64,000 nt of DNA from Daucus carota subsp. sativus (Eukaryota; Streptophyta; Magnoliopsida; Apiales; Apiaceae), in the NCBI RefSeq assembly GCF_001625215.2, contig NC_030385.2, positions 42,743,598-42,807,597 on the forward strand. The letters run 5' to 3'. The notes under the pieces were generated by a model, which made no database searches, was not told the DNA's origin, and worked only from the letters and a program-made list of their open reading frames with translations. Below are positions 11,222 to 20,931 of this stretch, piece by piece. The stretch's first letter is position 1; each line of letters starts with the position of its first letter. The position numbers and the translations under genes were made by a program.

Positions 11222-12547
11222 ATGAATCCAAGTACAGATGAGAAAAGCATTTCAAAGCCAAATGAACATAATGTGTCAAGAAAAGGGATAGAAAATCTAC
11301 CTGTCGAGGTCTCCCATGACATTCTTGCAAGGCTACCACTCTCGTCTCTAGTCCAGTGCAGATACGTGTCGCGAATCTTGCGCCAGCTATCACACGAGGT
11401 GAGTCTTCTGAACACGCACCTGCTGCGGATAGGAAAGAAGAATCCTAGCCTCATCTTCCACTGCTTAGATTCTGAGAGAAACCAGCTTCGTTTTCTGGAG
11501 CTGTCTAGTCCTGTTTGTAACACTGAAATTTCGTGTGAAATCAACATCCCTTTTCGTCCATCAATGCCTAACAAGATTCATATACTTGGTTCGTGTAACG
11601 GCTTATTGTGCATTTCAGATGAATTCCGCAATGATCCTTATCACATATACAATCCTGTTACTAGGAAATACAAGGAGCTTCTGATATCTAGGCAATTTTT
11701 TCAACAGAGAGTCGAGACTGGCTTCGGTTTAGATCCGATAGCCAATGAGTACAAATTAGTGAAGATGGTTTACTACAAGGATCCATATACTGGACCCTTA
11801 CCGCAGCAGGTATACAGATGTGGATTTCCGAATTATCCACACTCAGAAGTTTTAGTATGTGATATTAGTAACGATACATGGAGAAGCATCGGAAGCATAC
11901 CTTATGAGTTCAAGCGACAAACGACAGAGCACCATGGCTCGCCAAAAGAAATGTTATATCTAAACGGAAGGCTTCACTGGGTGAAGGGATCAGGAAGACA
12001 CCAAGGCTTTAACAGTAGTAATCCCAGAATCATTTCATTCGATTTATCTGATGAACAATTTTACGAGGTCCTGAAACCTGCTTGTGGCAGCCTTGATAAG
12101 CCTAATTATCTTCTATCGGTTCTTGGAGGATGTCTTTCAGCTGCAGTTTATACTACTGATGGGAACGTGGCGGTCTGGATTATGAAAGAGTACGGTGTGA
12201 AGGAGTCTTGGATCAAAGAGTTTGAAATTGAAGCACAGCCACGCAACATTGACGTTGGTCTGCAACGATCATCAAATGTCCGTATTTTTTATGTTCACGG
12301 TATCTGGGCTTATAGAGTTCTGCATGGCAAATCAGTTCGAGTTCTGTGCTTTCTGGAGAGCGGCGATGTTTTGCTGGAGTACAAAGATGGAAAACTAGCT
12401 TCTTACGATCCCGGGAGCGGAGAAACTACAGACTTGCAGTTTCAGGGACTGCCTAGAAAGTTTAACACAATTGTACATATTGGTAGCCTTGATTGGATTA
12501 AGGAACCACAAGCTACTAGTTCATGTATTGAAGATCTTGAAACTTGA
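11222..12547 (+). CDS. F-box protein with F-box-associated (FBA/kelch-like) domain, At3g07870-like
   Basis: A single uninterrupted exon of 441 residues. The F-box is at about 22-60 (IENLPVEVSHDILARLPLSS, then LVQCRYVSRILRQL). The FBA motifs follow in the usual order: GSCNGLLCI, YNPVTRKYKEL, TGFGLDP...YKLVKMVYYK, EVLVCDISNDTWRSIG, LNGRLHWV, IISFDLSDEQFYEV, VAVWIMKEYGVKESWIKEF and VLLEYKDGKLASYDP. Such proteins are substrate receptors of SCF E3 ubiquitin ligases, binding SKP1/ASK through the F-box; the target is unknown. The order and length resemble Arabidopsis At3g07870, which sits in the same chromosomal neighbourhood as OBE1 (At3g07780). This would agree with conserved gene order, from memory only. 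The gene runs in the same direction as the OBERON gene, about 1 kb downstream. Confidence 0.92.
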   Translation: MNPSTDEKSISKPNEHNVSRKGIENLPVEVSHDILARLPLSSLVQCRYVSRILRQLSHEVSLLNTHLLRIGKKNPSLIFHCLDSERNQLRFLELSSPVCNTEISCEINIPFRPSMPNKIHILGSCNGLLCISDEFRNDPYHIYNPVTRKYKELLISRQFFQQRVETGFGLDPIANEYKLVKMVYYKDPYTGPLPQQVYRCGFPNYPHSEVLVCDISNDTWRSIGSIPYEFKRQTTEHHGSPKEMLYLNGRLHWVKGSGRHQGFNSSNPRIISFDLSDEQFYEVLKPACGSLDKPNYLLSVLGGCLSAAVYTTDGNVAVWIMKEYGVKESWIKEFEIEAQPRNIDVGLQRSSNVRIFYVHGIWAYRVLHGKSVRVLCFLESGDVLLEYKDGKLASYDPGSGETTDLQFQGLPRKFNTIVHIGSLDWIKEPQATSSCIEDLET

Positions 12548-12784
12548 AGTAGATAAGAGAGACTACATTCTGTATAACATTAATGTGAATTTGAATTGTT
12601 CAATCTCCAGGGTGTTCAAATTCAGGCACACTCATCTAGCAGAACCAGAATTTTGAAATAGTCGGTACTAAAATAAAAACCGTCTTTGTTCCAGAATAGT
12701 CAGGACTAAAATAAATTGTTCCCAACTTTTGAAAATTAGTCGGGGCTTAAAATAAAAATCTTTACTTCTTTTTAACTAACACTC

Positions 12785-13017
12785 TGCTCCCGAGTTTTAA
12801 AAAGGGAGGAAAGCAAGTGAAGAGGAAGGAAAGTTATCTAATTTTCACTCCTACTCGTGCTCCCGAGTTTTTTATAGGGAGGAAAGCGAGTGAAAGTGAG
12901 TGAAAATATAGCATACTTTCACTCCAAAACTTTCACTCCAAAAGTGGGATGAAAGTGAAAGCACACTTGCTTTCACTTGCAATCACTTGCTTTCTCTCCT
13001 AAAAAAACTCGGGAGCA
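12785..13017. mobile_element. Foldback MITE with an extra copy of its terminal sequence
   Basis: TGCTCCCGAGTTTT at 12858 is matched by the inverted AAAAACTCGGGAGCA ending at 13017. The similarity continues inward for about 35 bp (AGGGAGGAAAGCGAGTGA against TCACTTGCTTTCTCTCCT). A third copy of the same end starts at 12785. The middle has alternating TTTCACTCC blocks. There is no coding capacity. The class (Mutator-like or other) is not fixed because no clean target duplication was seen. Confidence 0.65.
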
Positions 13018-13315
13018 AGGCCTAAAAGTCATGATCCAAAAAGAAGATTTTATACTAACATTTTTGGTTTAGCCGTGGTTTCAGCTTTGGTTAGTCCCGG
13101 CTCTGGCCAGCTAGATGACTTTTGTCATTACCATTAGAAACAAGTTTTGATGTAGCCACATTCAACTTTTAATTCATCTCGTGATAACTGGCACATGCAC
13201 AAGTGGGAGAATGAAGATATCCTCAATAGAAACTGTGCAATAAATATACAAAACCATATGGTTGATCTGTTAAATTTGTCATCCTAACTTCATCCATCTT
13301 CCCAACTTCTAAACT

Positions 13316-13868
13316 ATGTCACTCTCTTTGCAAAAGATTTGTCTGCTGGTGCTGCTGCTTCTGATTGTGCTTCATAATTCAGGTAACGTAACTAAGCCGA
13401 TAATGTTGTGATTAGAAAATTGTGACATTTCCGAATTGCAATCTTGATATACTAGAATAGTGCATGTCGGATATAGAAAGGCTAAGATCGTATATTGGTA
13501 ATGTTGGTGCTGCAGATGGGGAGTTTGAGCAATGGTGCGTAGCTGATGAACAGACACCAGACGTCGAGCTGCAGGCAGCCTTGGACTGGGCTTGCGGCAA
13601 GGGAGGTGCAGATTGTAGTAAGATACAGAGGAATCAACCTTGCTATTTACCAAATACTGTCAAGGACCATGCTTCTTATGCCTTTAATAACTACTACCAG
13701 AAGTTCAAGAACAGAGGCGGAACTTGCTACTTCAATGGTGCTTCCATTACCACAGAACTTGATCCAAGTAAGCATCACCATCCTCATGACATTATACGCA
13801 CCATTGACTATCGTAGTTATAATGAATCAAGCAGAACTTGTACTTATGATGGCTTTTATCTGATCTAA
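13316..13868 (+). CDS. Small secreted X8-domain (carbohydrate-binding, callose-binding type) protein
   Basis: Exon 1 at 13316-13382 encodes a signal peptide ([19 protein letters not shown]), with donor CAG|GTAACG. Exon 2 at 13516-13868 follows acceptor GCTGCAG. Joined, they give 139 residues. The X8/CBM43 pattern is clear: [20 protein letters not shown], then [29 protein letters not shown] and [18 protein letters not shown]. Six cysteines are present if the last exon is read straight through, the sixth being in SRTCTYDG. X8 domains bind beta-1,3-glucan in cell walls and at plasmodesmata. The protein lacks a GPI-anchor tail, so it is probably a soluble wall protein. A donor-like AA|GTAAGC at 13768 falls where many X8 genes have an intron. 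No acceptor downstream of it keeps the frame of the sixth Cys, so I kept the exon unspliced. This 3' end is the least certain part. Confidence 0.8.
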
Positions 13869-14125
13869 GGATACAAATTGGATCAATTACTACGGTGCCT
13901 GGGTAAAAATGCATCAAAGATTAGGAGGGGTATAATTCTTTTAAAATTTGGTATCAGAGATTATAATAGAAACAGGAACATGAACATCTGAACTAGATTT
14001 AGAGGGTAAAGCTAATTAAATGCAGTTAACTACAGCACCTATACTGAATGAAACCAACTGTAGTCCCTCTGTTGCCAAGTTAAACCTCGGAAACTTTAAG
14101 TTTTAGTTATGTTGCAAATCTACAC
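13869..14125. other. 3' region of the X8 gene
   Basis: Short non-coding stretch; nothing recognised beyond a probable 3' UTR. Confidence 0.3.
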
Positions 14126-14264
14126 CGGAGAGTATGTTAGAGGTTCCGATCTCTACTACTATTAGAGGTTAAAAGCACCTCCGGATGTTTGAGGTTCCGA
14201 CCACTACTACAGAGGAGAAAGGCACCTCTGGAACAGAGGTGCTTTCTCCCCTTGCTATATAAAG
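14126..14264 (+). repeat. Two tandem units, a strong hairpin and an adjoining TATA-like box
   Basis: Two units of about 55 bp (from 14126 and 14182) share CGGA..TGTT.GAGGTTCCGA, CTACTAC and GCACCTC. The second ends in a hairpin at 14214-14249: GGAGAAAGGCACCTCTG pairs with CAGAGGTGCTTTCTCC (16 pairs, one bulged G, 3-nt loop). TATATAAAG at 14256-14264 follows 6 bp later. No ORF of note lies downstream, so any transcript would be non-coding or the element is a transposon end. Confidence 0.6.
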
Positions 14265-15220
14265 GGAGTGAAACCAAACAGCATGCAAGTTCTCATGAGT
14301 TCTGACATTTTAAGACATTTAAGATCCGATACCTATCTATACTATAAACACTATATTTCACCTACTAACCTATTTTTGTTCAAAATAAAAAATAAAATTT
14401 ATGTCTAAAAAAATGAAAAAGTGCTAGAACTTTTTTAGTTTTCAACATCTTCAAAACTTCCTATTTCTATGTAGTAGTAGAAATGCTGGAATTGAATTGG
14501 ACTAACATCCTTATATTCTTTTTTAATCATTTATTGAATGATAAATCACTATAAGTAACAGAGAAACACGTTTAAGTAACGAAAAATCCAACATTTAAAT
14601 AGAGTATCTAGAATGATCGAAAAAGTAGAAACAAGACCGGATATAATTTGATCACTATGAACAAATCCATAATCTTTGTAGACAAAACCAATTATTAGTT
14701 TCCAACCATGAGATGAATGGAATCTGATACATAGATCTGTTAATAAAAGAATCGGAAAAGATTTTTATTGTGTCATTTTAAGTTATACATGTATGAATTC
14801 TTGAGCTCGAGAGTTAAAAAAAACAAGTTTCCAAAATAGAATAACCATTTAGAATAAGCGAAACAGATTATACTTGTTGAGAAGTGCAAAGTTATATGAA
14901 TATGATCCTCATTATGTATATCGGAGTGTTTGTCTGTGGATTTCTATACGAAGGTTTTATAGATGTAGCATTCCTTCATCATTTCCTGGCTCCAAAAGAA
15001 TAATTTCTTCCAATTCTATGAAATTTTTTACAATATTACTTTCTTGAATATCATTCAAAAAAAATTCAGATTGCCTAATATTCCACCAATAAGTAACCCA
15101 CGATTACACTTTTATTAAATGACAGAGAAATCCACCGGGAGGAAAAATACTATAGATTCATGCAAGATATAAAAGAGGGGGTAAATACTTTCCTTTTTTT
15201 TATGCATCTCCCTCTCCAAA
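14265..15220. other. Non-coding AT-rich stretch
   Basis: No ORF, RNA gene or clear repeat recognised. Confidence 0.4.
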
Positions 15221-15505
15221 TACCCTAGTTTCACGTGGGACATATCAACTATACAAATACCCTAGTTTCGCGTGGGACAAATCAACTATACGTAGATAAG
15301 TTTGGATTAGAGTCTCTAATTAAGTGGGATAAAAATATGCGATCACATAATATTATTACCCTGATCACAAATATTGATACCCTGCTCTCACGTGGAACAT
15401 AGGGTATCACAAATGTTGATACCCTGCTTCATGTGGAACATACCAATATGTTTTATTAGATTTTGGATTGGACTCCCTGATCATGTGGAATAAATATATG
15501 TCCTA
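15221..15505. repeat. Degenerate tandem units with TACCCT and CACGTGG cores
   Basis: TACCCTR occurs at 15221, 15258, 15357, 15378 and 15420. Most copies are followed within 8-12 bp by a CACGTGG-like core (TCACGTGGGACA, TCGCGTGGGACA, TCACGTGGAACA, TCATGTGGAACA). The blocks GAGTCTCTAATTAAGTGGGA (15311) and GACTCCCTGATCATGTGGAA (about 15471) suggest a larger unit of about 160 bp duplicated once. Confidence 0.6.
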
Positions 15506-16665
15506 AATGTTGATTGTTCAAGCTTTACAGGACATTATTCATATCACCCTTTAATCAATTGTTTCCCTATCTGACCAATAATATTTCATCAACACCATCT
15601 CCTCCATGTTTTCCTGCAGGTCATAATTCTTGCCATTTCGAGTTTACTGCCTGAAATTCAAGCCGATATATAAATGCAAAGCTACCGAATGGGACTAACC
15701 TCGAGTATACGAAGATGTTGTAAATCCAACCCTCGGTTTACTATTAATGGTGATTACTTTCAGTTTTCAGCATATGCCATTGTCAGCGAGCAAACCTGCA
15801 ACACCCTTGTTTAACTCGCGCAAAAATTCATGGATTCAATATAAGATTTGTTACTAAAGACAAAAATTAAAGCTGATCTGACAATTTGACAGTGATATAT
15901 ACCTCGTCCAAAATGCAAAACTAACAGTCACCACAGAAGGGTGCAATCATGTGCGCATTATGTAAATCTAGCTAACAGCTTTTAGTAACACCACTACTAC
16001 CTATCATGCCAGAAAGATGCATTCAGGTGTAAACTACCGTCGGATCGGCTTTCAAATACATCGGATATGACAAACAGAAATATATCTACTTTTCACATAA
16101 TTAATCAACACACAAGTCACAACAGAAATCACAAGGATATCATAAGCCATATCATAAAGAGGTTAACAGAGAAAACACTGCATGTAAGGGATTTTGGGGC
16201 CATCAACTGCCGTTTTTTAAAATAAAAACTGAATGCTTCAATTTTTTTATTATATAGAAATAGATCACAGAAATATTGATCTTTATATAAATCAGCTCTC
16301 CTGAAATACTTTAGTTAATTCCTGACAGTTTGGAACTTTAGCACTGTGCGCCTACAGACATGTTAACATACAGTAGCTGTTAGTTTTTTATGGAGAATCG
16401 AAGAAAATACTATACCAGGGAGGAAGATTTTATTACTCTCCATGATTAAGTTCTAAATACACGAGCTTGTCTTTTAGAAGCTAGTAAAATAATGATAACT
16501 ACTCCTAAAAGATAGTCATAAAATGACTTCCAATAAGCATCTCTACTATTTAGCTATCCTAGTCTTATAAATATCCATTCAAGTAGAAAGATAGTGTTGA
16601 CGTTCAAGGTGAACCAGAAATAGAAGCAGTCCTGAAAAAGCATATGACTTTGCAATTTCAAAAGC
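15506..16665. other. Non-coding stretch
   Basis: Nothing recognised on either strand; only short chance ORFs. Confidence 0.4.
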
Positions 16666-17240
16666 TCAGCATCCTGTGCATAGAGCTCCCGCATCAGGAG
16701 TTGTGCAGAAGGCCGCAATCTCTGTGAGCCTTACGTTTTCATTTTCCAAATAGAGAGTGTCCAGGTCATGACGATAACTTATAAACACTAGACTGTCACG
16801 CCATGCACCACCTTCCAAAATTACTATAGATGTACATTCTAAAAGCTGTTTATATTCTACAAACACAAAGCTATTCAAAGCTTCTGTGGTTCCTGATTTA
16901 GTATCTTGAAGAATACTGGTTAATAAACATGGAACAAAACTAAGAAATATTAATTTAATGACCGTTACCTGCTTCTCTTGGAAATCCAGAGATAGCTGCA
17001 CAAGTTTATATGAATTTCTTCTGTAAAAAACTCAAAGGATGTAATGTCTTTTTTTTTTTGCTAAATAATTCAAAGGATGAAAAGTCTTACAAGATCCTGA
17101 ACAAAGCTCTGAGTACTCTAAACCATCTGGGACTGATGCCGTGGATCAGCTTAAGATCCTTCCAGATATCTATCCATTTAAGAATTTCTCTTTGGTACAC
17201 GTTTAAATCTATACATATCAAATCTTAAATCTGTTAAATT
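16666..17240 (-). pseudogene. Unrecognised coding-like remnant downstream of the J-protein gene
   Basis: The minus strand has an open stretch at 17001-16666 ending in TGA. Its product (LNSFVFVEYKQLLECTSIVI, GAWRDSLVFISYRHDLDTLY, TEIAAFCTTPDAGALCTGC) reads like real protein rather than chance. A further open stretch at about 17230-17093 (QREILKWIDIWKDLKLIHGI, SPRWFRVLRALFRIL) ends at a donor-like CTT|GTAAGA. It could join in phase to AG|AAGAAATTC near 17033. No start codon or 5' exons fit in the 65 bp left before the J-protein stop. I do not recognise the family. It may be the 3' tail of a truncated gene copy, or simply the 3' flank of the J-protein transcript. Confidence 0.3.
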
Positions 17241-17306
17241 TATGACCACATAAAGGATCTCAATGACTATTTGGCTGACTAAACGCTGGTTCTTCTGGAG
17301 CTTCAG

Positions 17307-19709
17307 CTACATCTGGAAAAAACTCTGTGAAGTTGCACCAGGGTTCTCCACTTGAAAAGATGGAAGAGCAGCAGGATGCTCCACTTGAAAAGATGGAAGT
17401 GCCTCTTTTACAGGATTAAGAGGGTCCATTGAAGTTAAAGAACTTTCTACATGATCAGGCTTTTCCCCTTGCACTTCACTCAACTCCTGAAGAACTTCAA
17501 CAGGAGTCTTTTGCACTTTCCCTTTATTCAAGTCTTGAATAACCTTATCAGGAGTTGTTTCCACTTGCAAATTAATTAATTTTTCAACTAATTCAGGAGT
17601 TGCATCTAGGTTATCTTCTTGAAAATGCGGACTTTCTCCGCCCAGTACTCCCGTTTCAGGCTCAAAAACATGCAGAGGAGTTCCTACACAACTTTTCGTG
17701 TGAGCTGCCTTTTCCGCATGTATTCCAGCTTCAACCTGAAGCAGCTCATCTGGAGTTGCAGCAGGGTCTAGATCCCAGCATCCATCCGGCAAGTTAGTGG
17801 CTATTCCTTTTAGCGCACAAGATGGTACCTGGTGTGAAAACCGTACCATCTCTCTCCTTGGTATCCATCGGAGAGCATTCTTATCTGTATTTCTCTGATA
17901 TACTGTCTTGTATCCGTCAAGTTTAACTAGAGGAGCAATACAGACGCCAAGCTCTTCAGAATAATCATCAATAACCTCCACCATTTCATACTGATGCCTC
18001 ACAGAGTCTGGGGTGGTCCTGCTCCAGTCTGGTGACCAATTACGATATACAGCCCATATGTCTCCACATTTTGGATAGATCCTTACACAGCCTCCCCTGC
18101 CAGCCTTCTCCCTGCTCAGATGATGAGAGAAAATATTAACTTGGTCAATGATGTCTGTATTGAATGCTCTGAAATGCCCACAAGATTTTGTAAACCCGGA
18201 GTCCAGCCAATTTACTAATCCAAACTCAGTGTCAGTTTTTGAGCCTAAGTAACTGATATGAACCTTAAATGGTTTCACTGAGATGACCTGGCGAATTAGA
18301 CAATACAGTCGAGGCATGCCATCCTCTTCATCATATAATGCCCATATCTGCTTTGGCTGAAAGCATTCTTCTGCTCTGTCCTTGTCAAAATCATGAAAGT
18401 CCGAGTCCGGGACTGTTATTGGTATTGATACAGATGCCCGCGCTTCTGCTCGACGATTAAGACCAGCCACAGTTGTTGCTTCAGAAGGCGCCTCACCTGC
18501 AGCAGCTGAGGACGACCTTAGTTCTTCTAGTTTATTGCGTATTACTGTTCTTGCCTTGTCAATCAACAACTTTCGTGCATCAAATACAGGGGCAATGGAG
18601 AAAATTTTATTTGAATTATCCCCTTGAGCGGAAATCTTAGCATTATTATATTTCACCTCTGATTTAACATTGGATGCAATTACTTCACTTTCTCTGGGAG
18701 TTGTGTGACACATATCAACCTTTAATTTCTTGGGAGGTCTGCCACGCCTGGGGGCTGTTGCTCCCATGTGCCCATTAGAGATTATATGCTTCCCGTTGGC
18801 ATTAGTTATACTGACTCCATTCGGCTGATGAACAGAATTAGCAGATTTAGCAATTAAGCCACTGTGCTCAACAATTCCAGCAGAAGTTCCAGGACATGAA
18901 CCCCATTGAAACGATAGATTAGAATTAGACTCAGATCCATGACCAGAATGAATTCCTGGAACCGTCTTTCCAGTCAAACCTGCAGCAGAGGTTGTGATAT
19001 GTGCTCCATTATATCCATGACTTCCATATCCATTATCAGGTGGATATTGCCAAGGACTGTAAGGGAAAGAAGCACTCACAGGAGGTGGTCCTGTTTCTGC
19101 AGCGATAAAAATACCACGGCAGTTTTTACAGGAGAGTTTCTTATTCACATACTTCCTAAGATATTCATACTGAACATGACAAGAAGTGCACAAGGTCCAA
19201 AACGTATCGAGTTTACTTTGGGATGACAATGACTTAGAACCATTGTCAAAACCTGTAACTTGGGATCCTTGAACTGAAGACATGCTACTCTGGAGAACCC
19301 CACATGACATTCTTTTACTTCTACTCATATCATAAGATCTTCGTTTAGCATTATCAGATAGCAGGGCCCATGCTTGAGAAACTAGTTTGAATGCTCCCTC
19401 AGCTCCCACGGTTTTGTTCTTATCAGGATGGAGCAAGACAGCCAGCTTTTTGTATTGTTTCTTCAATTTCGACTTCTCTACAGATGGCTCCAGTCCAAGT
19501 ACAGAGTAGAAATCAACTTCTCCATCAAACTTTCTTTCAGCAGCACAATATATATCAAAGGTAGTCACCATTTGAGATATACCCTCCAGTTCAGGACACA
19601 GCATGTATGCCTCTAAAGCATAATTTTTGGCTCCAACAAAGTCCTTTACCGCAAATAGCTTCAAGGCATTGTCTCTTGCTTTATGAGCCTCCTGTTGTTT
19701 CGGTTTCAT
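17307..19709 (-). CDS. J-domain (DnaJ) protein with zinc ribbon, AT-hook and DUF3444
   Basis: A single exon of 800 residues. The J domain is at about 66-130 with the catalytic HPD at 94-96 ([20 protein letters not shown]). A zinc-ribbon-like CxxC pair ([10 protein letters not shown] and [10 protein letters not shown]) lies near 170-195. An AT-hook (RRGRPPKK) is near residue 320. DUF3444 fills about 435-640 ([20 protein letters not shown] without gaps: [55 protein letters not shown]). Large J-proteins of this kind in plants are predicted nuclear HSP70 co-chaperones of mostly unknown client. The N-terminal 60 residues are a conserved helical start ([18 protein letters not shown]). The tail holds two copies of ALPSFQVE(H/N)P from a 33-bp duplication. 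After it, a T-run precedes an alternative frame with a natural-looking C-terminus (see findings). The leader contains an intron (20446-19806). Confidence 0.92.
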   Translation of the reverse strand: MKPKQQEAHKARDNALKLFAVKDFVGAKNYALEAYMLCPELEGISQMVTTFDIYCAAERKFDGEVDFYSVLGLEPSVEKSKLKKQYKKLAVLLHPDKNKTVGAEGAFKLVSQAWALLSDNAKRRSYDMSRSKRMSCGVLQSSMSSVQGSQVTGFDNGSKSLSSQSKLDTFWTLCTSCHVQYEYLRKYVNKKLSCKNCRGIFIAAETGPPPVSASFPYSPWQYPPDNGYGSHGYNGAHITTSAAGLTGKTVPGIHSGHGSESNSNLSFQWGSCPGTSAGIVEHSGLIAKSANSVHQPNGVSITNANGKHIISNGHMGATAPRRGRPPKKLKVDMCHTTPRESEVIASNVKSEVKYNNAKISAQGDNSNKIFSIAPVFDARKLLIDKARTVIRNKLEELRSSSAAAGEAPSEATTVAGLNRRAEARASVSIPITVPDSDFHDFDKDRAEECFQPKQIWALYDEEDGMPRLYCLIRQVISVKPFKVHISYLGSKTDTEFGLVNWLDSGFTKSCGHFRAFNTDIIDQVNIFSHHLSREKAGRGGCVRIYPKCGDIWAVYRNWSPDWSRTTPDSVRHQYEMVEVIDDYSEELGVCIAPLVKLDGYKTVYQRNTDKNALRWIPRREMVRFSHQVPSCALKGIATNLPDGCWDLDPAATPDELLQVEAGIHAEKAAHTKSCVGTPLHVFEPETGVLGGESPHFQEDNLDATPELVEKLINLQVETTPDKVIQDLNKGKVQKTPVEVLQELSEVQGEKPDHVESSLTSMDPLNPVKEALPSFQVEHPAALPSFQVENPGATSQSFFQM

Positions 19710-20710
19710 CTTGTAGTCTTAACTTTAGCCCCAAACGTCAGCGGTAAACTATAACGAGCCAATAGTGCACAACATCTGACGTCTGCTTGAGGGCAAGTTT
19801 ACTTCCTGTAAGATATACAACTAATTTCAAATTTAACATAAACAAACATCATAATCATGCCGTTGCCGTGTCTCATAAAAATAAATATCTACAACACACA
19901 AAACATAACAGACGATACAATTCAAACTATAAAAATGCTGCAGATATCTTAATCTGACACTAAACAGAAAACCCATCTCAGAAACACTCTAAATATTCCA
20001 AGAGAAGATTCAGTTCTATTCTCTGACCTCAAAAAACAACATAAAGTTTCAACATTTTGATTACAACCAGAAACATGCACTGTTTCTGCACTATTTATAT
20101 ACATTCACCAAACAATCATCTGAACTAAACTCAACCCAATTCAACCCCAAACTTTGCTAATTAACCACACACACACACAAATAAATTCACCACCAATACA
20201 TACATGTATGCAAACAACCATAACTATAAGCAGGTAGTTAAACCATCTAAACATTCACAAACTCAGTAAATACACTCAAGAAAATAAACTCCCACAACAA
20301 GATTCAAACTTTAAACAACAACAAACTAATTCACAAATTAATCAGCCAAAATAAAGTAAAAAATCATAAAAACACCACAAAATAAACATAAATCAAACAT
20401 CTTAATAAAATCACTAAAACAGAGCTAAAATAGCGCCAAAACTCACCCAGAATCACACAAGAGCACAGATCAGCAGACCCAGATCCCAAAAAGCTCCTCT
20501 GGTCTCAAATCAGCTTCAGATCTTAAAAAAATAAAATTTAAAAATAATTAAAAAAACAGAATAAAAAACAGAGCAAAGCTCAGATATTTAGAAGTGAAAG
20601 AAGATGTTTACATGGTATGTGTGTGTATATCTGGGGAGGAAATCTAGAGCTAGATTCCGGCGAAACGACGGCGAAGATTCCGGCGATCGCCGAGCAGAAA
20701 TAGTAGGTTG
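19710..20710 (-). promoter_or_regulatory. Untranslated leader of the J-protein gene, with one intron
   Basis: Reading from about 20710 leftward, a GC-richer leader exon ends at donor CTGG|GTGAGT (20447/20446). The intron, 20446-19806, ends in the pyrimidine-rich acceptor ATCTTACAG, and a second leader exon runs 19805-19710 into the start codon. The intron strand is A-poor and T-rich, as plant introns usually are. The transcription start is inferred, not seen. Confidence 0.55.
20608..20613 (-). promoter_or_regulatory. Start-stop upstream ORF (AUG directly followed by UAA)
   Basis: Within the presumed first leader exon the minus strand reads ACCATGTAAAC, an ATG in fair context (A at -3) with an immediate TAA. 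Minimal AUG-stop elements stall ribosomes and can destabilise mRNA in plants; the best known is the boron-responsive NIP5;1 leader. Confidence 0.45.
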
Positions 20711-20931
20711 GTGGTAGAATAGAATTTAATAAAAATACGATAATGTCAAGATAATCTTAAAATGAAACATAAAGTAAACGCTTTTAGTAATTGTTGGTTT
20801 CTACTTGGATTCTTTTTATTATACGCTTGGTGCGTATTGCGCACCACCTTTTTTTATAAATTTATTATTTTAAAATATAAATATTGATATTTGTGAGAAA
20901 AAGAGATTTTTATTCTTATCTTATAAGATAA

